Below are positions 15,101 to 29,600 of a DNA stretch of 64,000 nucleotides, in pieces. Positions within the stretch are counted from its first letter, which is position 1, and every line of letters starts with the position of its first letter. Origin of the DNA: Unio delphinus (lineage: Eukaryota; Mollusca; Bivalvia; Unionida; Unionidae); assembly GCA_029339505.1 (NCBI GenBank), contig JAQISU010000155.1:19226001-19290000 (forward strand). The letters run 5' to 3'. Below the pieces are notes generated by a model. The model was not told where the DNA came from. It made no database searches and saw only the letters and a list, made by a program, of their open reading frames with translations. The position numbers and the translations under genes are program-made.

Positions 15101-18100
15101 AATTCATGAACTGGCATGAACAGTTCATGAACCTGGTTAATGAACCATCCATAAAAGTTCATCAAAAGGTTCATGAACCATTCATGAAAGTGCATGAACT
15201 GAAAATGGTCAGTTCATGAATTATGAGTTCATGAACATTCATGAACCAATACATCACAACTGTTCTTGAACAGTTCATGAATATTCATGAACTGTTAATA
15301 AAAGTCAAATTGGTTCATCATCATTCATGAACATATTCATGAACTATGATGAACAAATTTTCTCTTGAATGATTCATGTCTTCATAAACAATTCCTATTT
15401 ACAAATAGTTGATTATCTGACAAACTCACAAACAACTATTTCATCCTGAATCATCACCTTAAATGTGGGGGTTATAAAACAGTAAAAATAAAATGCAATA
15501 TATTATCTAACAAAACGGTATTTAATTTAAAATACTTTTCAAATATTTAACAAAGAACATATAAATTGGCTAGCTAAATTCTTTTTTAAATATTTGGATC
15601 TTTAACATTTCTGCAGCATTCACTATTTAATGTCTCTTCCACCTTGCCCATAGAACCATCTAGTTTTCAAATTTTCCTTCATAGCTCACAAACTGCATCC
15701 TCTAATAATTTTACTTTTCTGCTGTCTGATCTGAAAGATAAAGTTAGTTAATTACAGATAACCTATGAATAACTTTTGTCTTGAGCTTTTACTAGCACAT
15801 TATTTTTGTTCACCACTTTTATTTACCGGAATAATTATGATCCAACCGAAAACTGTTTCATCCCTTACACTAGGTCTTAACACAACAATTGAGCATTTAT
15901 ATTGGAAAATTTTGTCACTGTTAGTTTTAATATTTTAACTGAAGTTGGAGTCATGTTTTAATCAATAGAATATGACAGACTGTTTTGACAACATTATTAC
16001 ACTAAATATCCTTATATTATTTCATGCTTTCAAAGCTTTTTGCTATTTTCTATTGATTAAACGTCAGACTTGTGTTACATAGGTCCTTAGTATGCATCCA
16101 CTCCATCTTCACGTGTTGCTTATATCTGCTTCCGGTTTCATCCTGTTGTCATTATTGTGTATAATTTGACACATTAACTATTTTAGTTTTCGTTTTAAAT
16201 TACCAAATTACATCAGATCATAGAAATAGTAATGTCTGGAAAAAGAAAACAATATCGATACCAGGTCTAGTATCGAGATCGAAATGGGAGTGGGGTGTTT
16301 AGTGATTTTCAAACTTCGAAGAGCACCTTTAAATTAGGTCTGAATAAAATCATGTATCATTAGTTTGGTTAAAACTAATATGACATAAAAGCCAATAAAA
16401 TATATATTTATATAACTTTCACTGAAATAAACACAAAAGACCAGATAAGAAATTGCCATAATTTTAACGATCCTAGCTGGGTATGCTTTTCTACTTAATT
16501 TTGCTCTCACGGAATCATTTCCTTCATAATTGCTTCTCAGCACTTCTGCTTATTTAAGAAAATGTTATTGAAAATATTCTCATCTATCCATTCCATGGGA
16601 ATCCATGGTGTTTTGTTCGAGGTTTGAACATGTTAGAGTCAACAAAGTACTTTTTCGTTAGTGGGGAAAAGTCAGCTCAGCAGCTAAAATCTCACACGTA
16701 TATTAACCAATCACATCACTTCTTATTTCACAGTCATCTAATCAGGACAATCATTGTTTACAATTTTCGTTTTTTATTTCACATTGGCAACCAGCGACTA
16801 AGTCAATATAATAAATTATGCAGTTTATGACAGTAATGGCCAAAAACATTAGAACAAAGTCATTAAAAGCTTTCATAGCAAATACATTTTGTTCATGCTG
16901 GCCAGAAATTTTTTTCCCATATTAATAGAGAATCATTCAGGTTAAGAACACAATTCATGAACTTCAGGTATGTGATTCATCAAAGTTCTTGAAGTGTTCA
17001 TGAACTTAGTTCATGAATGTTCATGAATATTTGTTCATGAACTAAAATGATGAACTGATCATGAACACTTCAAGAACGTTCATGAACATTCATGAACAGT
17101 TCATGATTGTTCATGAAGTCATGAATTTGTTTTCTTAGGGGCAGTATTGTACGACTTTTGAAATCACATGTTATAAATAATGCAGTAGGAATGGTTGATC
17201 AAGTGACGTGTGCTTAGGTGGTGCTCTACAGTTTAGTATTTTGCATAGGGTTAGAATTTTACATGGCTTATGTTGCTGCAACCAAAATTAAATGTTCTAA
17301 AGTTTTGTTGCCTTTCTAAATTTATAAAATTTCTGTGCTCATAAATATTTTGTGATTTGCACTATATAGATGGTATACTCCTCAAAGATTTATTTCAGAA
17401 GTCAGTAGCATAAATGTTTGACTCTCATATCACAATATATTAATACGGGCAAGACTGAGGCCTTAGAAAGTTGTAATTAAAGAATTCTTTGTTTTTGTCC
17501 ACATGTATGGTAAATCCATGAAATATAACATGCAATACCCCCGTGTCATTGACACATACTCATGAATGTGAATTTGAAATTTTTTAAAGCTGTTTTTTAA
17601 AGCTGTTTTATGAACATATTGCTAGTTTTTAATTGTGTGTAGTCTGTCTGTCTGTCTGTCTCTGTCTCTGTCTGTGTCTCTCTCTCTCTCTCTCTCTCAA
17701 AGAAGGCATTACTTTTGATTCTTTGATTCATTCATTGTTTTGGATTAAATAAATTGTACAACACAGAAATGTATGGCACATGTTTCTTTTGTCTTCCCTT
17801 CACCTCATAAGGTAAATAACTGAACTGACAACATTAATTATTAATAAAATGTGTCCATAAAATAGCATCTTTGTCCAGTTTCAGCACAGTTAAAAATGCT
17901 AAGGATGTACCAGATATACTCTTGTATAAGTAGAGTCTAGCTGTAAACTGCAAAGACCAAGATCTGCTATTGCATAATGCACCAGCAGATTTGGATCTGT
18001 GCAGTTTGTTAGGAGTAATCAGTCTAACAAACAACACAGACCCTAATATGCTGGTACATTATGTGATCTGGGTTGGTGTTGTTACAATTGGACTTGACTT

Positions 18101-21100
18101 GTGAGTATATATGTATAAAGCTACAATCAAGAAGAGCTGTGTTTGGCAGAATATTTTTATTGTTTGACCCTAAGAATTAACATTTTATGATAGAAGTCTT
18201 CATTGAATAAATAAGTTTAACATTTTGCCTGCATGCCTGTTTGGATTTGTAACAATTGTAACGTAAGTGGGTGGGCAGTTTTACACAATAACATTAAACA
18301 TTTTGTGAACATTTAAAAAAAATGTAATTTTTTAAAAACTGGTCATTACTGTAATCTTCTATTTTGACCAATGTTTTCAATTAACTGGGATTGTCAACAT
18401 TAAAAATTAAGGACATATATAAAGGGTCAGGTAGAAAGCAAGTTTTCAAAAGAGTACTTTTTTCAGTTTTGTTTCGTCATGTTCTATTTGACCGATTACA
18501 ATGTCTATTTGGCTTGTTTGCAAATTTCAGCAATGGGGATCGATGGCAGTGGAAAATGGTCACAATGCTCAGGTTGATGATTTTATTGAGGCTCTGGAGA
18601 AATTCATAGCCAGCCTCAACTCCGCTCGAGACAACATGGAGGGCCAGGTCAAGCTGGAGGAAAATGGTGTTGGTTTCATCATCGACATGGTGGACTCCCC
18701 TGCTGATTATCAGGCTCATGGTGGGTAGATGACAATAATGGGGCATTTGAAATATGAAAGTCACCATGTGTTACTTGCTTTATATTATAGTTGACCAAAT
18801 AATGAGGTATACATGATGTAAAATAATCTGGTACAGGCTTTGAAGCCTTCAGATAAACATTTTCATTTTTTGTTGAGGCCACCTTTGAAACTTTACATTA
18901 TGGTTACTCTGGCATCTTTGTGCTTGTCTAACTAATGTCCATCAATTCATATGATGTAGACATCATGATCAATATCAGTGCTAAATTTTGTTTTTTTATA
19001 GATATATTTTTTATTGGTAAGTTAAAGGTGGGGTTATCAAAAGGTGGTCTTTTGATTTGAATTTACCTGCTTTATAAGGCCAAGAGAGCCCTGCAGTCAT
19101 TGTTAGCTGTCACACATTTGTCAACAGTTGCTGTTTTTAACTGTATCACAAACCAGCTGGATCAAACTTTGGCACAGCATCTTGGCATGAAAGGCTTTCA
19201 AATTATTCAAATGATGCCAATTGGCCATCAGACATGTTTGCTGAAAGTAGTGAAAAGCCTGTAAATGATTTTCTAAAAACTGCTGAGTAGAATTTGATCC
19301 AATTTGACAGAGAGCATCCCATCAAGAAGACCTGTAAAACCTAAGTCAAAATATGCCATTCTGTGATTAAATATGGCTACCATTACTAAAAAAAGAAACA
19401 CTTTAAAATTATTTCTCGAAAAACACTCAGTAGAATTTGATCTAATGTGACAGAAAGCATCCCATCAAGAAGACCTGTAAAACCTAAGACAGAATATGCC
19501 ATTCTGTGATTAAATATGGCTACCATTACTAAAAAAAGAAACACTTTAAAATTATTTCTCAAAAAACACTCAATAGAATTTGACCAATTTTAGCAGAAAG
19601 GATCCTGGCACAATGTACTTTCAAACTGGTTCTGATCTGCCAGCCAGTGTGGGATGAAAGACTAAAAATCTTACATAAAACAGATACAGGTAATGGGGTT
19701 CCATATTTTCATCAGAAGAAAATGCCAATCCACCACTAAAAGTAAAACAAAAACATTTATAACTTTATCTAAACAAATGTGTAGGAGAGAATTGGACCAA
19801 CTTTAACACATGGTGGCTTGATGTAGGGGTGTTTCAATAGAGGACAAACAGTATTGATTTGCCGTTACATTTTCATCAAGATAGAAGAATTAGAGAAACA
19901 TTGAAATAATTATCTTACCATATATAGTCAAGAATCTTAAACAATTTCACAGCCAACATCTTTTGTAATGATTAATCACAACCCCACCTGGGTCTCTTGT
20001 TTTAACATGTAATGAAATTTGTCTGTTGTAAAGTATTAAAGTATTTTTTAAAAAATATTATTTACTAACTTATAATGGGCATTATGTAGCCAGTGCTCTG
20101 CTGACATGTTATTAAACACCATATACATGCACATATGTAATAATTTAATTTTATAAGTCCAAGTTGAATAGACATAAATTATATTCTCTTGTTTGATTCC
20201 ATGTGTAATTCATTCACTTGTAGATGTAGATACATCAGGAGTCTTATGTTAAAAAAATGTTGGGACATACAAAGAGTGTTTTTGTATGGCCTTATTGGTA
20301 AATAGTTTATGGTCTTGTTAGTATCTATAAGTCACTGATGTTGATATATCTGTATTTTATTATATGTGACCATCTGAAATCAAAATATTACATCGGATTT
20401 TGGATTGAGTGATAAGACAATGACGTAACTTTTTATATAAGTAAATGGTACTGAGTCACATAAACAGTACCACAGCAATTTATTAGGTTATACAGTATTT
20501 CTAGCATATTTATTGATTATTGTCACAAAATTGGTAATGTTTTCTTTGCCTTTAATGTAGCTACTGTTAGAAAAGTCTAGTGTATAAGCTGAACATCAGA
20601 AGAACTTCTGTTAGGTTATGAAATCATGGATTAATTATAAGTCTTGTGGAAGCCTCATCCTGTGTGTTTCTAAAATTCTGTTGCATATAGAATCTATATG
20701 TATGACAGACTTAAATGAAAATCTCACTTGTACATAATATGAAAGAAAATAAGAGCTCCAGTAGTTACAGACTTAAATGAAAAGAAAATCATATATAACA
20801 TGTTTTCTGAATTGTCAGTCAGCTCCTAAACATCAGGTACTCGAGCGCCAAATTCATTTTAGAGTCAAAGCTGTATTTGACTTGTATTTGGATACTCTTG
20901 TCCCTGTAGCAGAACTAGTTCTTACAATGAGACTGCGATAATTCTTTGGGCTCTTCCTTAATTCATTGTTTTACGTATTGATCAAAATGTCATATTTTAA
21001 GATTGATATTAAACAAAAATTTTGGAAATTCACAGTAGCTGAGACATATTTTGCTGATATTATTTTGAAGAATTTAGTATTTAACAATAATTTTTGGCCT

Positions 21101-24100
21101 CCCTGTGACAGCCTCTAACACTGACCACCTGGAAAAGCTGGAGAACCTTTGTATGATCTGGTCTAGGCAGATTGACCAAGTTCTAGCAGAGAGCGAGCAG
21201 ATGAGACGGGAAGCTGACGACATTGGACCAACTGCTGAACTTGCCTACTGGAAAAGCAGAATGGCTAAATTTAACAAGTGAGAATCTGTTTGACTTTATA
21301 GTTGATGATTAGAGTACATTAGTAGTTGTAGGAATAAAAAAATTAAAGTTTGATCAAAAAACCAAGGCAGTAAGCTTAATGAAATATTTAAATATATGGA
21401 GATTCTAGTGAGGTAGGGATATCATCTAAGGTTTGATAAGTTAATTATTTTAATAATTGTAAAATAAAATAAAAGGTTTTAAATTTATATAACATGTAAT
21501 GGAATTTAGTTTACTTATCTCATTCTTCCTTGTGTGTTTGCATCCAGTAATATCAATGTTACTTATAAAAGACAATTTTGTTTTAGCTTGTTGGAGCAGA
21601 TGAAGAGTCCCAGAGTAAAGGCTGTTATTGGAATCTTACAAGTTGCAAAGTCAAAAGCCCTGAGGAGGTGGAAAGAACTGGTCAGTAAATGAACCCACTC
21701 CTTTCCAAATAAAGTAGGAGTTTATATGATCCAGACTTCAAAGTTGAACATGCATGTCTGTATTTGTACAGTCATGCAACTTAACATATAGCATTTTATT
21801 CAGAGCTTAAACTTCAAGATATGATTTTGGATTGTTTGTATATGACTGTGCAATTTCTTCTCAGAATTGGCTGATCCCCTGTGGCCAAGACTGCATGGGG
21901 TAAATATGTAAAAAAATTATGCCGGGTAATGAGTAAATTTGATAAGGCTAGGGACTTGTAATCATTAGACTTTTGGGCAGGCTGTTTTTAAAGATGAATT
22001 ATTTTGATTATCTTAATCTTTGTACTGTTTTTATCAATTGGTCTTTTAGATCTGTTTTTATTCATGATGATTATGCAATCCTTGTTAATGCTTATAATAA
22101 TTCTGAATTCGGTTAAGAAACATCATAAACAATATGTAAAATTGACTTGAATGGAAATTAAACAATTATGTTCTTTTTCTTTCACAATGACATTATTGAG
22201 GGAAATCAAAAAGAACAAAATGATGTCTTTCATGGTGAATGTTCTTTCATACCCACTAGAGGATGTCGTATAGTAAACCATATGTGTGTCCATCTGTTTT
22301 TGGAAAAACCCAGTTTTATGACATAATTTTGATATTACAGCTACTCTTTCAGTTTTTCTTATGGATTGTTGTAAAACTGTGTATTTTAATCATTATAAGA
22401 AAACATGCATATTGACCAGTCATTTTACTTTACCTTTGCCCATTTTTTTTTACTGTTCACTACTCTACATCATTGTTTAGAGGTTGCATGTTTTGGAGGC
22501 TGACATGCTTACCATTCTTCCAGTTTATAATTAAAGTTTGCCAACTAATTGTATTGTTTATGTACTCCAGGATGGCCAAATCACAGATGCTGCCAATGAG
22601 GCTAAGGACAATGTGAAGTACTTGTACACTCTGGATAAATTCTTTGGACCACTTGTCAAGTGCACACCAGTAAGAACAAATTTCTTTTAGGTCTATATCA
22701 CTATTGAAAAGTAGAAAAACAGAAAGTATTTCATATTTTACAAAATATGTTCTAATAATTCTTTAGCATAGACTAAATGTAATGAATGGTCAGTTTTGTT
22801 CTGGATATTATAACTTTTAAAAGATGTGAATAAATAATTAGTGTTTATTTAATGTACAGAATTTAGGATTAAAATGAATGCAATGTTTTTGCTTCTTATG
22901 GTTGACTTACAAAAAGAATGCAGTTTATACTGCAAATTGCTGTTTATTTTCTAACTTGTAAGAGAAAATATTCACATTTATGTGGTTTTAGAATTTTTGT
23001 TCCTTAAGGTTGGAAAGATTTTCTGCCTTTATATTTTTCATTCTCGAGATCTTTGTCTTTTATCTTGAAGCACTACATGTTGAAATATTTTTTCTCCAGT
23101 GTTTTGAAAAATTTCCAGTTGTAATTTTAGAACTCAACTATCAAGCCAGGATTGAGCTGATGTACCATTAAACCTTCTGCATGCATACATACAGACAGAC
23201 ACACAGACATACATGTAATCAGCCTGTCAGTCTTACCTACCTGCATGCATACGTACAGACACACAGACATACATGTAATCAGCCTGTCAGTCTTACCTAC
23301 CTGTATGCATACATACAGACACACAGACATACATGTAATCAGCCTGTCAGTCTTACCTACCTGCAATCCTACCAACCTATCTGCATAATTTTACATGCAT
23401 ACCTACCTACCTACCTACCAACCTACCCACCTACCTACCAACCTACCCACCTACCTACCAACCTACCTACCCATGCTATAATCCATATGGAACATTTAGA
23501 AATGTAATCCTATAACTGTATTATGAAAACATTAGAAAATATTTGGGGCTAATAGCTTTGGTCTGATTTTTAGTATGGGATTTTAAAACCATTCAAACAG
23601 TCTCCCATATTTTTGTATTGTTTACTTAGGCCTCGATGATTGAACACATTCCCAGTCTGATGAATGCCATTAGGATGATCTACAGTATCTCCCGGTACTA
23701 CAACACCTCAGAGAGAATGACCTCTCTCTTTGTTAAGGTCACCAACCAGATGATCACTACCTGCAAGGCCTACATCCTACAGGGGGTGTCTAAAATCTGG
23801 GAGCACAAAAGGTTAGTTAACACCATAGAAGTCAGTGAACATGAATGTCAAACAGATTACAGATCTAAATATTTATCTTTATGTCAACTTTAGTCATTGA
23901 ACATTTGGCTCGATTGGTGTTTTACAGCACAGCAACACAGTTAGGTTATTTAGTGCTGAGCTGTTGGAGTAAAGTCCCTTATCCAGTAATGCATCATGGT
24001 AGCCAGCGAAAGCAAATTTTAAACCCACACTATTTGAGTCATTGGTCTGAACAATTGAACCACTACAGGTCCTTGTACATTCAGGATCAAAGACTTGACC

Positions 24101-26526
24101 TAAGCTAAGAAGAATATTGAAATGTTTGATTTAAGAGCATGAGTTATTCAAATAGGAAATTTAGAGAATAAGGTTCCACTTTTCCTGTTGATTCTGTACA
24201 ACCTGCTAAGCTTGATCTTTTTTTTATGCCTTGCATATAAAGTCCATAGAATTCCTCAAGAAGTTAATAAGAGTTGGTATTATTGACCACATGCATATTA
24301 CTGATATAAAGATTACTCTTTTCTTTAAGTTGTGTCTTTGAGATTGCTATTGAAACATGTATATTTATTGAATTAATAAACTCCTTTACATAGGAGAGAA
24401 ATAAGCATTAATAACATCTGTATCATTATAAGAGCATCGTTACATTACAAAAGCTTTATATTATGTTCTTAAATTTTGTTATGCAGACCCGTGATTCTCC
24501 AGCGAATCAATGAGTGCACCCAGTTGAATGAAGAATATCAGAAACAGTTCCAGAAGACCAAGGAAAGGCTGCGAGAGAATCCAAATGAGAGACAGTTTGA
24601 GTTCAGGTACATTAGTTTACTTTTTTATGCATGATATAAAGCTAATGTTTGCTAGTAGTTATTGTCCTAAAATTGACTGGCCCCAGATTTCTCAGTATCA
24701 TAGTCCTATGATTGCCTGATCTCCATTTTGTCAATATCACAATCCTAAAATTGACTGGCCCCAGATTTCTCGATATCATAATCCTATGATTGACTGGCAC
24801 CATGTTTTTTCAATATCACAATCCTAAAATTGACTGGCCCCAGATTTCTCGATATCATAGTTCATTTGATTGACTGGCGCCATGTTTTTTCAATATCACA
24901 ATTCTAAAATTGACTGGCCCCAGATTTCTCGATATCATAGTCCATTTGATTGACTGGTACCTTGTTTTTTCAATATCACAATCCTAAAATTGACTGGCCC
25001 CAGATTTCTCGATATTATAGTCCATTTGATTGACTGGTACCATGTTTTTTCAATATCACAGTCCTTTAATTAACTGGCCTCCATTTTCTTGATATAAAGA
25101 TATCACAATCCATACTCTAGAAATATATTGATTCAAATCTACTTAGTTTTTCCAATTTCAAACATAATGATGATGAACTTATGTAAAGCAGATTTATTGT
25201 TTTATAAATTCTTGTTCAGATTTGTATCATCTTTTCATACTTAGAATGTGATCATGATGTTCTGCAAATCAGATGAATAAATGAAACACCATGGCCTTAC
25301 TTCAGAAGATTGATGTGTGTCATATGGGTTATAGAGTGTACACCATGGCCTTACTTCAGAAGATTTATGTGTGTCATATGGGTTATAGAGTGTACACCAT
25401 GGCCTTACTTCAGAATTGCACCTTTCAAAACACTGCATAAACTCTGTTTGGTCATTTTCACTTCCTGTACTTAGAGATAAATTGTAAAAAATGCTGAAAA
25501 ACGTTTTTGTTTTTTAAAACATTTTATTTATTTCATAATTCATTTATTGCAGTTTCAGAAGCTGGTATTGTCTAGTCATTTATTTTCCCTATTTTAATAA
25601 CTGCTAACGATAGTGTACTTTGGACTAATTTTGGCTGATTTTTTTAGAACAAGAGAGCATTCATTTTTGTTAAATGTGTGCTTGGATCATGTACAATTTA
25701 CACAAGTACAATATTCAAAGAAATTGTAACCAAAATACATGAAATTAACAGAGGTATACCAGCATTCTTTCCATTGTGCATGTTGCAAATGTAAACAACT
25801 TCACTTTACACCTGCCACTCTTTCAGAAGTTAATATCTGTAGAGTGCCCCTATTGCCTATCAGCAGCCAAAAAGATTATCTTTTTACACTCCTCAATTTG
25901 CATAGCTGCAGTTTTTCTGTAATGAACCAAGATAAAATTCCTTTGAATTGTCTTTCTTTAAACTTTTCTTGGATGGATGTTATCATAAATGCTGGTTATG
26001 TCATTCAATGTCATTTTTGGATTTTTGTTTATAATTTAAGAGCAAACATTGATTGCTCTCCCATCTGATTTTCCATGGCAGAATAATTTGTACAAAGCTT
26101 GTATACAAAACTTGGCTTTATACTCATATTCTTGCTTTTGAAATTCTTTTTACACTGAAATACTAGAAGATTTCATCTCAGGTGCGAGCTCTTTGTCGCA
26201 GTTCTCCATGTAAAAAATTGACCTTCATCTTCTAATGTGAAGGTAGCAGACAAAGTTTCTTGCTCTTTCTTGCCTAAATAGTGCAGGGCCATATCAAAAT
26301 ATTTATTTACAATATAGGGTTGGAAGAAATCAATACATAACATTAGTGATGGGAATCGGTTAGAAGTTCATAATCGATCATCGGTTGCACACAACTTACT
26401 GATAATCGATTATAATCGGTTGCTAACTTTCTACAAGTAAGTTTTAATTTTTTTTGTTACAGAGTTATATCTTTGTTCAAAAGTTTAAAATTTAAAAAAA
26501 TGTATAGGAGTTAATCTCTCTCTCTT

Positions 26527-26606
<80 letters not shown>

Positions 26607-29600
26607 CTTTAACCTCAAAAGCAACTTTCTTTGGCTTATCAGTTTTATGCAGCTGAAAGACTTAACAATCCCCCAGAACACTTTTATTCATATGTGATTT
26701 TTCAATTGTTTAAAGTATAGAAAGAAATGTTTTTCTTGCTTGTCATTAGTTACTAATATCAAAGCAGTTTAAACAAAACAAAAAAACACCAATTACAAAA
26801 ACTTTCAAACTAACTGAACTATTTATCAGCAAAATCATGTAATGTTTGAGCAATGCTGAACACAAAAATCATTTTTCAGAATACTGTTTCTTCTTGAGCT
26901 TGTTACACTGACATTACCAATAGTTAATGTTTTTGTTTAAGAATATTATCAGGTCCACATTGGCACAACTTAAACGAGCCCGTTTCTTGCTGACAAGATG
27001 TCCAGCCAGACTAAATACCCTCTCACTGGATACTGATGATGCCGGAATACTTAGGTACTTCCGAGCTAGTAAGCTAAGATGGGGGTAGAACTGGCAGTTT
27101 TGTTTCCACCACTGTAACATTGTGAGATTGGTATCATATGGAGCAGCAACTAGATATCTAGAAACCTCCTGGTAGATGACATCTGTTATTGGCTGTTGAC
27201 TTTCACCAAGGCAAACAACATCTTGCAACCAATCATCCATGTCAACATTGACCTTTGCTTTCTTGTTTGGTGGACTAAGTGTAACCACAGTTTTAGTGTT
27301 GTCATCTCTGACATTTAGTAGTGATGGTGCAATTGGTAGAGGTGGCAATGAGTCTGAAGGTTGTTCATCACTAGTCCCTGGTTCCACTTGGACATTCACT
27401 TTAACATCAGCCATATCAAGAGCAACCTTTAAAAGCAGAGCATGTCCATCTGCTCGCTCACTGTCAGATAGAAACTCCAGATCCTTCATAGTATGATTCA
27501 ATAAACAGCCCAACAGAGCTAGATCTTTGTCCTGTGTTCTATTGTCAAGTTCTTGTCTCATTACATCTTTAAGTTTAGCAATTGAAGGTAGATCATCAGC
27601 ATTTGTTTCTATACATTTGGTAAGTTTAAGAAGTATTGGGATAACTTTATGAAGGGTTGGTGATTTGTCTCTGCAAACACTGTTTGTTGCATTCAGGAAC
27701 GGTGAGAGAACTTAAACAAGTTTTTCAACCAATGCTTGTTCGTCAAATGTATAGACATAATTTTTCAATGTTGCGGCTGTTGACTTGCTTATGTTTGGGT
27801 CAATGATAACAGCCATAATAGCAGGTGTTTGCTCAAGCAGTCGTTCAAGCATGTCATGAGTGCTATTCCATCTAGTTGGAACATCCATCTTGAGCTTGTG
27901 TCCTCTAGCACCTATGTCAAGTAGTAACTGCTGCTTTCTCATTAACAAATCATTTATGCTCGTGCTTTGATGGAAAAAAGTCACCAGTTTGCGCCGCTTT
28001 GCAATGATTCGTAACAGTTCTGGTATAGCTAAAGCTTTTTTCACAATAAGGTTGAATCTGTGACCATAACAACCAAATCGAGTCCATTGAAGTAAATCAA
28101 AAGCCTTGATCTCATTGGCTGCATTATCAGTTACTCCAGTTGGTGTTGGAAGATTCCATCGCCTCTGAGTGGCCAACAGGCTTTCTTTTATATTTTCCCC
28201 AGTGTGACTGCCTTCAATTTTTCGTGTTTCTAAGACAACACTTTTCAATTCCCAATCTTTGGAAATAAAATGTGCAGTCACTGTACTATAACTTTCTGTA
28301 TTTAATGAAGTCCATGCATCGTGAGTAACAGCTATATCAAGAACATCATGTAGTTCCTCTTTTACTTTTTTCTCAGCCTGGTCTTTCTTCACAGCTAGTT
28401 TGGAGGACACTAATTTACGACCTGGAATTTCATACCTGAAAATGTAAAGTTTGAAACATTTAGTCATGGTAGTCAAACAAGACATGTATTTGGAATATTT
28501 ACTATGTCTAAATATAGTGAAAATAATGAATTTATTTAATGTTTATTTAGACAGGACAGCATTATATTTAATTAAATACTGCTTAATTTAGGTATGAAAA
28601 TTCAAAATTCAACAGTATTGACATCTAGAATCAAATGGATTCACACCTTTTTTTCTTTTCTCACTGTCAGTTTAAATAAATATTACTAATTTTTAATGTT
28701 ATCATTTAAAACTTACCTTGGATTAAGAAGCATCACAAAGTTTCTAAAATATGTATGGTCAACAAGGCTTAGCAGAAGAACTTTGCCAACAATAAGTTTC
28801 AAGAGTGAATCATCAATTTCGTTCTGCTTTGTAGCTGACATCCTCTCTGTTGGCTTCTTAAATTTTTCATCAATCTTAGTCTGTTTGGGTGGCTGGGGGG
28901 AAACATCAGCACCTCTTGCTGTCGCTGATCCCATTTCCTTATGGTCATGATCAAGATGAAAGGCCAAATTTGTAGTATTGCCTGGAATGTATTTGAAATA
29001 AATGTTTTTATATTGAGAAGAAAAAAGAGCAAACAACAAATTCTTTATGCACAAGTATCTTAAATGAATGGAATGAAATTATTTAAAGAAAATCAGGATT
29101 AAAATTAATATTAAATTTGTACATATATTTTAAAATTAATTTGCAACATTTTAAAAAGTTATTTTATGTTTTTAAATAGTCACATGTCTCAGGGAATATC
29201 TGTAACAAACCTCAGAGATCACTTTTCCGTCATTATCATATATGCCTAAATAGCAGGATAATCTTGTGATTATTTATATATTTCAATCATAATCATGACA
29301 TGGAGCTTTATTATGAAAAGAAATTTGAAGTATTTTAACAACAACACATGCTATATTAGAGGAAAGCACAAAGTACACAAATGATTTAATGAAAATAAAA
29401 TTCTTGATTTAAAATATTTGATACTGGAATGCCATGAAACGTTTTTCCGTGTGCGTGCGTGCAACTCATTTATTTTATACGAGGTTGTTCTGTCTCCTAA
29501 TAATTGCATTCATCGTTGACGACATTATTTGTTTCCAAATTATCCAAACAAATCTAACTATGGTGTATGTTTATATATTTAGAAGTTATGAAGGGAATAA

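Noticed and set aside
23127..23507. Repetitive frames on both strands
   Set aside because: They follow the 60-bp and CTAC-rich tandem repeats.
27239..27496. Plus-strand 85-codon frame
   Set aside because: It is the antisense shadow of the hAT transposase.
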